Source: Ridgeia piscesae
Taxonomy: Eukaryota; Annelida; Polychaeta; Sabellida; Siboglinidae
Direction: 5' to 3'
Length of the DNA stretch: 64,000 nt
Assembly: GCA_025642075.2 (NCBI GenBank)
Contig: JAODUO010001608.1
Location: 1 to 64,000 of the forward strand
Part shown: piece after piece, positions 35,435 to 47,800 of the stretch
Numbering within the stretch: position 1 is the stretch's first letter
Layout: each line of letters starts with the position of its first letter
The notes under the pieces: generated by a model
What the model was told of the DNA's origin: nothing
Databases searched by the model: none
The model's input: the letters and a program-made list of their open reading frames with translations, nothing else
Made by a program: the position numbers and the translations under genes

Positions 35435-35920
35435 CCGTCAGTAGATGGAAGAGCTCTTCGTTTTCGTAGCATCTTGTAAGAGGCTTTTAAAGTACTTTGG
35501 CTATATGACATCACGGGACACTTTTCTGCGTGCGACTGTTCCTCGTTTTTCTCGGGTTGTGGCTTTCAAGTTGTCACGTCGGCAAGTGTCCCAGGTCCCA
35601 GACGATGTCAATCCTAGAGCAGCCTTGAAGTTGTCTTTCAGTTCAGGGAATGGAGATGCATGGTGTCACTGTATTCACCAAACGTTGCTGTGTTTTTCTA
35701 GTGTTAGATACTATAGTAACACCATCAAACACTTCGCCATCAAAGTGAGAGGGTGTCTCTTGCTGGACGTTTGGTTCAATGCAACGCAACAGCTTTTTTG
35801 GCACTCGCTTGTTGAAGTTTCCCAAAAAAGAGACAATGTCAGCGGCCACGGGTGGTTTTCATTTACAAAGAACTCATCCAGTTTGGTGTTACGGACTTGT
35901 GCAACAATATTTATGTGACC
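35435..35920 (-). mobile_element. Fragment of an uncharacterised transposon-associated protein family
   Basis: The minus strand reads in three alternating frames: KLDEFFVNENHPWPLTLS, then FGK-like loss, GEVFDGVTIVSNTRK, then RIDIVWD, LKATTREKRGTVARRKVS. Metazoan genomes hold many repetitive, mostly uncharacterised proteins with DEFF.HEN..PPSLS, DG..IV and IVWD.Y...SLK...R.KRG..RR.V in this order, and I take this as a relic of one. The opposite-strand open frame 35445-35918 is its shadow. No inverted ends were found. 35921-36849 shows nothing. Confidence 0.5.
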
Positions 35921-36849
35921 ATTTAACAGCTCGAAGTTGTAAAGATATCAAATAAAGTATGTTAACATAAAGCCTCAACAGTTAAACCATTCCGCAAATG
36001 TTCAAAATACCTACATGCCAGACCTATTTGAGCAACAGAGCCGTATCGTAAAGTGTGGTTTTTGATATACGGTAAACATAAATATTACATTACAACAACG
36101 TTTGTAACATTCATACACTGAAGCTATGATATCAAAATTAATATATAATAATTATATTACATTTAGTGTTATCTTCTGTCAAGGGTGTTTACATTTTGTC
36201 TGGACAAAATGTTACATTTGTCTAGACAAATAACGAAACAGTCCTCCATTTTATATTGATCATTTAGGATGTGATGTACTATGTGACATCACTTTGTTGC
36301 AGCTGTTAGTCAATCGATCCGCTCTTGACGACAACATTTGCCCGACGGTTGTGGGTGGAATACTTTCTCGAAGCCCAACTCGTTTCAACCTGCGATGCGG
36401 TCTCGTTTTCTACAGCGACTTAGGAACTTATTGGCGCCACTGTTTTGTATAAAACATCGTAGGTAACGGTAGATTGCGAGTTTTTTGTGCGTGCTACAGA
36501 TTGTCGTTACGACTTATGCCAAACATTCTGGATATAACTATTAAATTAACATTATTATACGTTAATGATTGCATAATGGTAATACATGAGATATTCGGAA
36601 TGCATTTCAAAATTCGTTTTCATATAATCTGATCCCATCATATGTTGCTTATTTACAGAATGAAGGCATTTATATACATTCGGTGCTAAAAGTAAGATCT
36701 TGTTTAGCATAGTATCCAATCCTCAAGATTGCTTAACACGATTTACACTTTACTCCCTGGCAGTGCTCTTGAATTGAACACCATCTCGGTGTGCAGCCAC
36801 GCTGCAGTTACTGTGCAAAGACTTTCGTACACAAGTATGCGCCAATATC

Positions 36850-37005
36850 AATAGTCAGGTAATCATTCATAAAACTGAGTGAAAAAGCAATGTAGAGTGA
36901 AAAACTTGCCCAAGGTTTAACATGGCAGCATAGGCTTCGAGTCCGGGTTCTCATAGTAGAGAGTCCGAAGAATATTAGCCACTGCACCACTGCGCTACCA
37001 CTAGC
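36850..37005 (-). mobile_element. tRNA-derived SINE
   Basis: On the minus strand the element starts with a tRNA-like head: ggtagcgcagtggtgcagtg (pol III A box TAGCGCAGTGG), then cccggactcgaagcc about 50 bases later (degenerate B box). It continues with accttgggcaag, actctacattgc and atgaatgattacctga, the body common to many invertebrate tRNA SINEs. No folded functional tRNA is implied. Confidence 0.7.
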
Positions 37006-37239
37006 ACATTTTGGCATAACAAAATTATGGGTGACAAAGCATGGCTCCATTTTTAGATACGGTTCTTGGGAAATACTAACTCGGGAACACAGAATGAATA
37101 AAATATGGGATTTACCCACGGTAACCCTGTAACAAAACATATTCTCATGTACATCAAACATGTCATCGTGTCCGAGCATATGACACTGTGTCGCCTTCAA
37201 CCAACGATTCAGAATCATGGTCGATTAAATTTTCTTTCT

Positions 37240-38256
37240 CACCAGTGGCGTAGCCATAGGGGGCAGAGGGGCCATGCCCCTCAATTGCGGACAAAAATTT
37301 GGATGGTATGGAATGGCGGACCAATAACTGGCCGTCTGATTCATAGAGTCACAAAGTACAGTGGGTTTCAGAATGCCTGTGTCAGGTTTTCTTTCCCAGT
37401 CCTACCTTTTCGCAAAAAAACAATTCATAATTCAAATAGGATTAAGTTAGAAATGTTCTACTTCTGTCGCCGGCTGCAGCATAAAAGTTAACAGAAAATG
37501 CCATTATTCTCAATGTGCATGATGGCTAATGGCTATTAAAGATTCAAAATAGTAGTTGCCTGGTTACTAAATGAGGGTCAAATTGCATTTTTCTATTAAT
37601 ATTTTCTTGGCATCATTGTCGTTAGGGATGAGTTGACCATGCGTTCCTTTTCCGTTGTCTTTTTTCTTCCTCTCACTTTTCTCTTTCTACGTTCTCTGTA
37701 AGCAGTCTCAAATTCATTCTATGTGTACTTTTTTCCCATTCTTCTCCCACTTTTTCTAGGTCACTTTTAATGCAATCTTCTGTCGTAATTTCGGTCTTCC
37801 TCGCCTCTATTTCCCTCCATTTTCTGGGCATCTGCTCTCTGCCAGTTTGTCATCTCCCATTTATTTCTACATTCTACATCCATGTGTGCCGAAGTAACAC
37901 ACGAGCTGAGTACATTTCCTTTACATGATATACGTCTATCTCCTATTATCCCTTCGACTTTCCTCCAAGCGTTTGCCCCGGCTGTAATCCCCATTGTAAC
38001 CAAAGCAATTAATCTAGTGGATTTTGCACTGAAAAATGCCACTTCCTATCGTGAAGTTATAAATTGTAATATGCAACGTTTCATGTTGTGAAGTTATTGG
38101 CTGAACGCGAATGTCACATTATCTATGTTAGGGTAGGGGTGTTTAATTATTGTTTCATCAGAGTAAGTGACTACATGTTGGTATTTGTCATGGTCTTTGT
38201 CAGTAAATTTGGGAGGTGTAGCGTGGGGAATGTGGTGGCCGGTTACAGGCTGATGT
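37240..38256 (+). repeat. Dispersed repeat family A, copy 2 (long)
   Basis: Near full-length partner of 17040-18211, starting agtggcgtagccatagggg and ending gtggccggttacaggctgat. Non-coding. Confidence 0.8.
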
Positions 38257-38569
38257 TATGCCACACCAATGTTTCTCACTTCTTACTAGGACGTCAATAG
38301 AGGGGTGTATCTCGTTGAGGGCGACTCTCGTGTTCTCCGGCTGGTCCTGGTGCTTGTCTTCCACCTGTGTCCACGCGCTTCTTGTTGAATGGGAACTGGA
38401 CATTCTGAGGGTGTTGGTCGAGGTCCGCGCTCTTACGACAGCTTATTATGCAAAGTCCCTATGTCCCAGTCCACGATCTGAACTGATCAGTTTACCAATG
38501 CAAGTTCTGAGAGCGTGTGTTACCCTCGTGCCAGTGTAGTCACGATACAGAAGTATTGATACAGCAGCA

Positions 38570-38830
38570 ACAATAATAGAAGCTGCGAGATTGCGAAGAA
38601 AGGAAACTTTCCAAGAGAGCCGAGGCGGAACTACACGAAGGACACAGGGGAATGAGAAGGTCACAACTGAGGTGGGAGGACCGTGTGAGGAGGGATCTGA
38701 GACGACCAGGGAAGTACGACAGCCGGGAACAATGAATGAACAGGGAGTGGTAGAGATTTTCCAATACGGCGCTAGACGGAACAGAGCTACAGGTTCTAAT
38801 CATGGGAAGTCCATACAAAGATGCATTAAA
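38570..38830 (+). mobile_element. Probable LINE ORF2 C-terminal fragment
   Basis: Read with frameshifts: MRRSQLRWEDRVRRDLRRPG, then MNREWWRFSNTALDG-like residues. Weak but patterned like other LINE tails nearby. 38831-39170 is unassigned. Confidence 0.35.
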
Positions 38831-39174
38831 TAAAAAAAACTGTGTGCTGCTTCCGGGTGTTACAAGGGAAAAGAAAACATATTCTGAAAGATGACATCCA
38901 TATATGGGGTCTTCCATGAAATGGAACTGCCAAAGAAATGCGGAAACGTTCGCCAAATCGTGAAGGCGAAACCAAACCCAGTCTATCCGTCCTTCCTCAA
39001 TGAGAACCAACACCAAGCGAACTACGTCTGTCTGCGGATTTTAAGTCTACATCTACGATCAATCACACTGAATGATTACAAATGTTGCTCTAATATCAAC
39101 GTTTTGCTAACATGTGGAATCAAGTATGAATTTTCTATTAGATGGCGTCTGCAGGCGCCCTGATCTTGACCCCT

Positions 39175-39400
39175 ATACCGAACATGCCAGGCACGTAGTT
39201 CTATAGCCGATCGGGAAGGGAGGCGACCCCCCTCCCGGGACGAGGCGAAGAAGTAGGCCACGAAACACCTGGCAAAAAGACACAGAAAGGGAAACAAAAG
39301 AGATTGGTTACACTAGGAGAGAATTGGAGAGGATGGCCACGAACAGAAAATAGTGGCGTTCCTTGGTCGATGGCCTATGCTCCCATAAAGCAAATAGGCG
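39175..39400 (+). mobile_element. LINE ORF2 C-terminal end
   Basis: RPRNTWQKDTERE, then one frame over GYTRRELERMATNR and WRSLVDGLCSH: the rGRP.nTW.R..E.E....G.T...L...A.DR..WR.LV.aLC ending of a LINE protein. One or two frameshifts. Confidence 0.55.
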
Positions 39401-39411
39401 TAAGTAAAGTA

Positions 39412-39415
<4 letters not shown>

Positions 39416-39476
<61 letters not shown>
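39416..39476. repeat. (TA)n microsatellite
   Basis: About 60 bp of pure TA. Confidence 0.97.
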
Positions 39477-39478
<2 letters not shown>

Positions 39479-39762
39479 TGGAGCCCGCGAATCAACTGAA
39501 TCAAAACATGCCGATTTTTCCAACTGATATTAAAAATATGTAACACTTATTTTTCCACTTGTGCAAAGTAATTGTTAAAAAGGTATATTTTGGAGAAATG
39601 CTTATCCATCCCACGAGACGAAGGCGCGCGAACAAATTGTTCGCGAGTGGAAAGAGACTACCTCTGAGCAAGGACAACTTTGCTACAATTATCAGCTTAA
39701 AATGTAAAATATGAAATAAAATAATATATAATAAATTATGATAAAATATACACACTAAACAT

Positions 39763-40635
39763 TCATGGGAAAGTGGAATGTGTGTTTGCTGCGGGTCTTG
39801 AACGGCTAAGGGGAAAAGCTAGTACTAAAGCGGTTGGTCCTGGTTTCGATGGATCTGAATCGGCGACTAGATGGAAGAGGTTCAAATAGGTCATGGGCAG
39901 GATGGGATGAATCTTGAGAGTTGAGAGTGGCTCTTCATAACAGGCGCTGCTGATTTCAAGACCGGGAAGGTCGCTGCCGATGATTCGGGAAGCAGTTTTC
40001 ACAACTCTGTTTAATCTGAGCGTTTCCTTCTGTGTAATCGACCCAAACCATACTGTGATAGAAAATATCAGAACACTCTCGATTACAGCTCTGTAAAAGT
40101 TGAGCATGACCTGTGTGGTCAAACCAAACTATCTTAACCTTCTTAAAAAGTATAGCCGCTGCTGGGCCTTTTTGACAAAATTAACAACATTTAGCTCCCA
40201 TTTAAGATTACTGGAGATTGTAAACCGAGAAATTTGAAATGTTGGACGATTTCAATTGTCCTGTCATCGATCACGGGAGGAGAAGATTTCTTTCTCCTAA
40301 AATCCACAATCATTTCTTTCGTTTTATTTACATTAAGTTCCAGATTGTTATCGTTGCACCAAATGATGAGTTTGTTTACTTGATCACGATATTAAGATTC
40401 ATCAGAATTTGTTATTAGCCATATCACCGTAGTGTCATCGGCAAATATCAGTATTTTAATACATACGTGACAAGATAAACAATCATGTGTAAAAAGAGAA
40501 TATAACATTCGTGACAGAACATAGCCCCGAGGCGTGCCAGTAGATAACGTAACTGATGATGATAAGTAGTCGCCTATTTTTACAACTTGCGGCCTATTTA
40601 AAAGAAAATCGATGATCCACAGACACATTGATGAG
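39763..40635 (-). mobile_element. 5'-truncated CR1/Rex-like LINE (reverse transcriptase)
   Basis: Minus-strand reading: [40 protein letters not shown], catalytic [61 protein letters not shown], then the 119-codon frame VMLNFYRAVIESVLIFSITV, WFGSITQKETLRLNRVVKTA. About 290 codons of reverse transcriptase from the palm onward with few breaks, so younger than the other LINE pieces. It is the family of the 5040-6063 fragment. Its 5' truncation abuts an oppositely oriented LINE. Confidence 0.75.
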
Positions 40636-40640
40636 AGAGC

Positions 40641-41315
40641 TAGCTGCTCCTCGCAGATGACAGTGCACAGGTTGCCCACTCTGCTGAAATGACGCAGAAA
40701 CTAGTGGATGCTTTCTCCGATGCGTTGACTCAACGAAGATCGGTCTGAAGATTAACATCAAAAAGACCTAGGTGCTGTACCTCTTCAACTCTACAAGAAC
40801 CCGAGAGGAACATATCATGGTTGATGGAAACAAGCTGAACTCTGTTCTTGAATTCACCTACGTCGGAAGCACTATATCAAGTAATAACTGATGACGATGA
40901 AATACAGAGGAGGATGGCCAAGTGCATCTTTCGGCAGACTACGCCAGAGACTCTGGAACAACCACAATATGTATCCATGCGGGTTAAAGGCAAGATATAC
41001 AGACGACAGATGAAAAAGTTGCATGCCTTCATGGTGCGACATCTGCGTTCGATCATGAGGATAACCTGGATGGACAAAGTGACAAACAAGGGAATACTTG
41101 AATGGACAGGGCTGCCATCTATGGAAGATTTTCTTATCAGAAAGAATCTCCGGTGGACTGGACACCTCATGAGGATGTCACCAGACACGCTACCAAAGCA
41201 GATTCCCTACTCTCAACTGTCTTTTGGTCACAGCAAGAGAGGGTGCCCTTCTCTCCGGTTCAAGGATACCATCAAGAGAATCCTGAAGCTGAGAGATATA
41301 AAGACCGATTCATGA
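40641..41315 (+). mobile_element. 5'-truncated LINE, different family (reverse transcriptase end and C-terminus)
   Basis: Starts [20 protein letters not shown] (RT catalytic motif variant LADD), then INIKKT.VLYLFNSTRTREE and VDGNKLNSVLEFTYVGSTIS. The 155-codon open frame to 41315 follows: RSIMRITWMDKVTNKGILEW, GLPSMEDFLIRKNLRWTGHL and RFKDTIKRILKLRDIK. This is the C-terminal part of a LINE ORF2 with a few frame breaks. The ORF is open over its last 150 codons. Confidence 0.75.
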
Positions 41316-41326
41316 ACATCATATAT

Positions 41327-41327
<1 letters not shown>

Positions 41328-41410
<83 letters not shown>

Positions 41411-41411
41411 G

Positions 41412-41458
<47 letters not shown>

Positions 41459-41474
41459 CGGCAGGCAGGCAGGG

Positions 41475-41510
<36 letters not shown>

Positions 41511-41516
41511 GCAGGG

Positions 41517-41587
<71 letters not shown>

Positions 41588-41700
41588 AGGCAGAGGCAGA
41601 GGCAGAGGCAGAGGCAGAGGCAGAGGCAGAGGCAGAGGCAGAGGCAGAGGCAGAGGCAGAGGCAGAGGCAGAGGCAGAGGCAGGCAGGCAGGCAGGCAGA
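41328..41700. repeat. (GGCA)n / (GGCAGA)n microsatellite
   Basis: About 255 bp of GGCA tetramers with a few one-base slips, then ~100 bp of GGCAGA hexamers (41583-41682) and a last GGCA run. It ends 176 bp before the ZXD start codon. Confidence 0.97.
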
Positions 41701-41876
41701 GACAAACTAAAACAGACAGAGACAGGATCTAGTTTGGAAACCTTAAATTTTGCCTTGCGCGGAGACTCTATAACAGTGGCGCCACTTAGTGGACAGTTTA
41801 CGGACGGAATGCATAATGTAGGTCAGGGCAGCCACTGCCTGTCACATGACAAAGCGCCTCGCTCTTTGTAAATGTA
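41701..41876 (+). promoter_or_regulatory. 5' flank / probable 5' UTR and core promoter of the ZXD gene
   Basis: Only 176 bp separate the GGCA microsatellite from the start codon, unless an upstream non-coding exon exists. There is no TATA box at a convincing place. cgcatgcg-like words are absent, but gtcacatgac (41841-41850) is an E-box-like palindrome. Start context gtaATGG has G at -3 and +4, adequate for initiation. Confidence 0.4.
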
Positions 41877-44800
41877 ATGGACGGCCCCACATGGAAGTCA
41901 GAAACGGGGATTGAAATGTCGCTGAAAGGGGGACCAAACTTCGAGAAAAATGGCGGCGCCCATAGCGTCACACATGGGTCGTCGATTTTGGTAAACAACA
42001 ACGAAGTACAGTCGGTGTTCAGTTTGAAAGTGCCTTATCTGGACCAACAGGGTGACGGCGAAGATATAGATGTTGTGCAAAATGGCGGGCACAAAAGTGA
42101 ACAGGTTACGGCGGCGAAGGCGGACAACACGTCCCTGGTGGAGAGGGAATATATGGAATCGTCGTCGCCAGCAGACGATCTTGGAAGCTCTCCAGCAGAC
42201 GATGAGGCCGTTTCTGCGCTGGGACAGGCTATTGACGGTGAAAATATCGAATGGATAAAAGCGACGGTAGACCATGAACTCGGTAGAATCACATTCGATC
42301 CAATCAGCGCCATTAGAGAAGCAGCTATTGACGGTTTAGACATGGGCGATAAAACCAGCAGAATAGAGTTCGGCGATTTGTTTACGTCGAGCACTGCCAA
42401 CTGCTCGTCTACGTCGGCTGATTCAGCACTGAGCACTTGTTCGGTTTATTCAGTGGCCGCAAATATGCTTAGCTCTGGTCAGATAATTCGTACAAATAAT
42501 GTCACAAGTCGAAATACACAATCCAGTCCGTCAAGCCCACGACGGTGTTACCGTGCCGGCAAGCAGCGTCTTCAACGATCACGCAGCTACAGTGACAGTG
42601 ACGACAACAGATTGAGTTTACAGGACAGAGCCTGTCTGGAAGAGATTGAGAGAGGTTCTCAGTTGACGCAAGAGGAGAGAGAGCTTTTTGAAAACAGCCG
42701 ACAAGAACTACAAGCGATGGAGTTTAACTCACTGCAGGATAAAAGCAATATGTTGATGACTCCTCAAGAACTGGAAAGCATGCCAGACCAGGGACTTGAG
42801 TTTGAAGCTTCAGTCGGACCAAAACAGGATCTTCTGAGTATGAAAGACGATATACAGATTATAAATATACCAGATTTGTTGACTAATACATCTGTTATAG
42901 CAACAGATGAAGATTTAATTAGCAATGCTTTACAACCTGGTGTCAATACGAACATGCAGAGTGTCTTAAAAACACCATTTTCAGACATACAATTACCATC
43001 CCATGATGTTGATGATACTCAAACAAAACTGGTAGATGGTTCATCGATTGTCAGTGTAGCCGTTTCAACTGCAACAGCTATTGACACAAACGATCCTACC
43101 ACGCAGATCATTGTAAACTCTGGTGCTGATCAGCAGATCTTTCATATCAGTAACTCAGACCTGGCAAAGTTGCAGCAGAACAATGCCGGATCTCCTCTGT
43201 CACTGTTGGGTGTCGACAGCGAGTCATTGTCTGGCTTATCTGTGCAAGATGGTAACTAACATTAAATACTTCATTCAGCATTCTATGTGATATTGGGCAC
43301 AACTGTTTTCTATAACAATTACAACAGTGACCACTGCCTATTGAAAAGGATAGGTGCTACCAGTTTCCTGACAATTGTAACATCAAATGTCTTACTGTAT
43401 TTACACAGTTTGTTTCATTAGCCTTACATCACTAGTTCATATTTAATTTTGAATGATCTTTATTTGTCTTATTTTAAAGTTTCAAATAGAATTATGAAAG
43501 CTCTTTAGTAAAACTCTGACTAAAACTTTTATTATTTTCTGACTAAATAGTTGCTAACTGCATACAATTCTACACATAAACAATACTTTTGCTACTTGAT
43601 CTCTGAGGTTATTCAAATATGGTAAACCTGATCAGCATTGTGTTTTCCTTTCCACTATTTAAATATAAAACCTTGTATATGTCGGTGGTTTTGAGTATTT
43701 CTGTTTTAAAAATAACCATACATTTGAATAATAATTTTTTTGCAGGTTATTTAGTCATTCCTGTGGATGTTGGCAGCAAGACCAATCCAACAGCTGATGT
43801 ACATGCTTTGAAGACAAAGTCCACAAAGATAACACCAACAGCAAAGCACACATCCTCTGATGTAAGTAAACATTTTAAGGTTTTTGGAAACCTGAACATT
43901 TTGAATTTACATCATATTTTATATCCAGCACAAATGTTTTTTTTCTTGAAATAATGACTTCAAATATGTGCTCACTATCTAACTTGTGTTTCTATTTGAC
44001 CTTGTTTATGTTGCATTACCTTATTTCTGCTGTGGGTGTTCTCTGCTGAGTGTCTGTAATAGCACTGTTTGTATGTGCATTAACAATGATTTATATACCA
44101 TTGTCCGTAGTAAAAAAAGACTAACAACATCAAAGTAACCATGTTAGAGGGAATTAGCAATGTAAGAAATACAGTCTAGTCTCTTTCTTATGTACATGGA
44201 TTAATAGGAATGCTATAATATGGGGCTCAAAATAAACTTCAATTATTTAAATAATATATTTTATGAATTAAATTACACGCATGTGTGTGTCTGCAGTCTA
44301 GGCTAGCGCTGTCGATCGGCAATTGCGCCATAGGCGAAACGGTTTGCTATTTGGCGAAAATAAGATAAAACTCTTCGTCAAATTGGAGAAACTGAATTTT
44401 GGTCTTTATTATTGACATTATCAGCCGTACATGACTGCATTATTCACTGCCTGGTTTTGTTGAAGTTGTCTGAACTATCGCACATCACACCGACCCAAAT
44501 AACCAATCAGCGTGACATGCCAAGCAGGGTAAACAATAGGTCGCTAATCCCTCATTTAGCCACACTTATAGACAATAGCACAGCTTAATTTAATTAAGAA
44601 TTGTGTTGCCTGGACAATGGGGACATGCTGGATGACACTAGTTACAAGTTTGAGTTGAGTAACCAATGCTGTACCTGACAGGTTCCCTATTATCGCTCAG
44701 GGTTAGCACAGTCACATCACTCACATGGCATGACCATTAAATAATCGATGTGCAATCTGGTAAATTTTAAACCAAATGTCAATTTATGGTTGATCTAATT

Positions 44801-47800
44801 CATGTATATTTGACAAGTCTCATAACCAGAACACATTACAGAGAGAGAGAGATGCATGTCAAAACATGTTTTATAATTTGTATATAGCCTCTGTCACCCA
44901 GGCCAGAATTACAGTTGATATGTAGACTATTACAGCTAATTTGGAGAATTATTCTATTCAACTAATCAGTTTTTGACCAGCCAAATGATGCTTTAAGATA
45001 GGTAATAATTATATCAGTCCACTGTTTGAATCCCTGTGTGGCAACAAAAGTAGAGTGGAATTTTCTCAATTGTACAGCCTTGTTATAAAATCTTTTAACT
45101 TTTATAAATGAAAGATGTCCCATTGATTTATTTTGTGTATTTGCAAAATTCTCAACTGTTATTCGGCTTTCTTTTTTATGGTTAAAATGTTCTTTTAAAT
45201 TATATAGGTGTTTGCTTTATATGCTTTTTATACTAATCGTGTTGTCAATGTTTAGATAACAGTGTTTTATAATGAATAATGTATGGGCAATTCCATGGTA
45301 ATGGAATTACAATTCACAACATTTTTTGGTTGATGATGGTTATATTTTCCCATTCAGCATGTGTCTAGAAAAGAAACTTAAACATGGTTTGAAGTCCACA
45401 CTACTCCCTGTAAGTACCAGTGGTACCTATTAAGAAGGGTAAAATAATTATGAAATTATGGCTATTTTGGTAACGGAATTACACAGAAAATGTGAACAAC
45501 TTTTTTCAATAAATGTCATGACATATTGTCTGAAATCTGCAATCTACCGGGGCCAGCAGCTAGCATTATTAAATAGACATAAAATGACCTTGTAGTGGAT
45601 AGAATTTTACTCATGATATGTATATCGTTCTTTTTTAGTGAACAGGTTTTGATCGGTAATGAAATTACGTGTTATGGTAACAGAATTATGAGTCTTGATT
45701 ATTTTTTTAATAAAACATCAAATAATAATTGATACTCATTTTTTCATAACTTCATTTCATGTTCTACTAAAAAAAATCAATTGTACTGGCCAATAATTGT
45801 ACACACAGTACACCGACGTAGTTCACATTTAATTCAAGATCAGTCAAAAGCAGTTATTGAACTCCTGTCCATCCGTGGGTCAGGGTAGATCTTAATGTCA
45901 CAATCTTTATCAGTTGAGACTGTCAGTGTATCTTCAACATCAAGCCACACAAATTTACATACTTCAACACATTTCAAGTAAGTTGTCACTTTAGTTTAAA
46001 AAACCTGGAAGAAAAAATTATTGTTTTTTTTCACAACCATCCACTTTAAGTCCAGATTTTTTGCAAGGTCTTTTCTGTATTCTCAAGGTTGATTACCCAA
46101 ACTGTTGTCTTCTTTGTCATCTTCATTATTTCTGTGTTTTACTTTTGAAGAAGTTCTTGTGGATTATTATTTGACATGGTTGTATAACAGTCACAAACAA
46201 TGTAACCAACTACCCTCTGTGACTCTGCAACTGCTTAATGTTGGGAATAGGGCGTGCAAGTCTCGCACGCGAAAATGAGGCTGGGGCAGTTGAGGGCAGG
46301 AGGTCCATATACTCCATGTTAACATATTGGACTTTGTTTTGTTTTGGTCGTAATAATCGAACTGTCCCGAAATAGCGTATTTCAGTTATATTGTCCGAAG
46401 GATTATTACAAGCAGAAGCAGTGGAACATTTTGCCGGTGACAATGATCACGGAAATCATGAATTTTAATCGATTCTTATGGTGGTTGCCATGGCAATAGC
46501 GGCAAGTACTTGTGTGTGGCGATCTTGACTAATAATGAAGAGTGCTAGTTTTCGTGCAGTACAACCTGTTTGGGCCAAACGTATACATGTGTTATGATTA
46601 TGTGCATTTAGACAACTTGTCAGATATAAGTGCTTATCGAAACCACAACATACAACAATGTAAAACGCAAATCCCGTAAGACACATACAGCCTAGCATCG
46701 TGTCGATTATCTGCAATACGTAAATCGCTATGTGCCTATGACAGTGTGGTAAACTCAATATTAAATCGGACATTTAAGATAAGAAACGCATAACACAAGA
46801 TATTTATGAACTGATTTTCCTAGTATTCATCAGTCGGAAGCTACAACTGTCATCCATCGTTAGAATATTATTCTTGTGTCCAGTCCCCAATTAGTCTCGC
46901 TTAGTCCCCAATAAGCACCAGTCGCGCGGAGTCACGCCATGTATCGTGACCCACTTGCAGGCCCTATTAGACTGATCCCATTCCATGTAGAATATTCTGA
47001 CAGGTCCTGGCAGCCTCTCTGGTAAACTCGTTGGATGCGATCACGTGATATCACTTCAGAGAACACTTGAGTCATAGCCTAGGACAATAAACCTTAGCCA
47101 CGTGGAAAAGAAATACTATGTAGAATTTCTTTGAAAGTCAATGAAAACATTCTGCAACTGATCTATTGATCTGGCGTATCTAATAGATTGATATGGATCA
47201 CTGGTGCCATTTCATGTAGTATCACGTCACGTGTTACAGACAGTACATGTTACACATGGTACATGTTTCTGAATCTATGGACAGTTTTCATAAGTATTGT
47301 CCAAAGGTTCCATTGATATTTAACTGAAACATTGCCCCAGTGCCTGTGCGGAACTCTAATGTACTTAGGTCCCATTACTACTTTCTTATGATTTATAGTG
47401 CAAGAGAAAAACCATGTAATTCTGTTATTATAATTCCGTTACCAAAATGTAATTCCGTTACCATTTTGGACAATGCAGCACCGAATGTACAGCGTTCTAA
47501 CTGCAGTACAACACGCTTTTAGCAAACACGCATATAACAAATTGATAGATATAACGAAACAATTTCTTACATACATATTTTTTCCTATCTTTTCTATTAT
47601 AAGTGTTCACACATATTATGAACATGGGTATATAACGAATTAATGATTATAATGAACAACATTTCCCAAATTTCACAAATTCCGCAGTACAACAAATTTC
47701 TGTGCACCTGAAAATCACCTGGGTTTTTGCAAATACGCCTGTGACCTAGAACTTATATAGCAGCACGTTGCACCAGTGGATAAGTAATCAGGTCAATGAT

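Noticed and set aside
35445..35918. 157-codon + frame as a gene
   Set aside because: The minus strand of the same bases carries recognisable transposon-protein motifs, so the + frame is a shadow.
36936..37005. Functional tRNA gene
   Set aside because: The A box is good, but the B box is degenerate and the head runs into a SINE body; no cloverleaf can be drawn with confidence.
38540..39016. 158-codon - frame
   Set aside because: Low-complexity Ser/Leu composition, antisense to a probable LINE tail; no motif.
41102..41710. Frames rich in QAGR (+) and CLPA (-)
   Set aside because: GGCA microsatellite appended to a LINE C-terminus.
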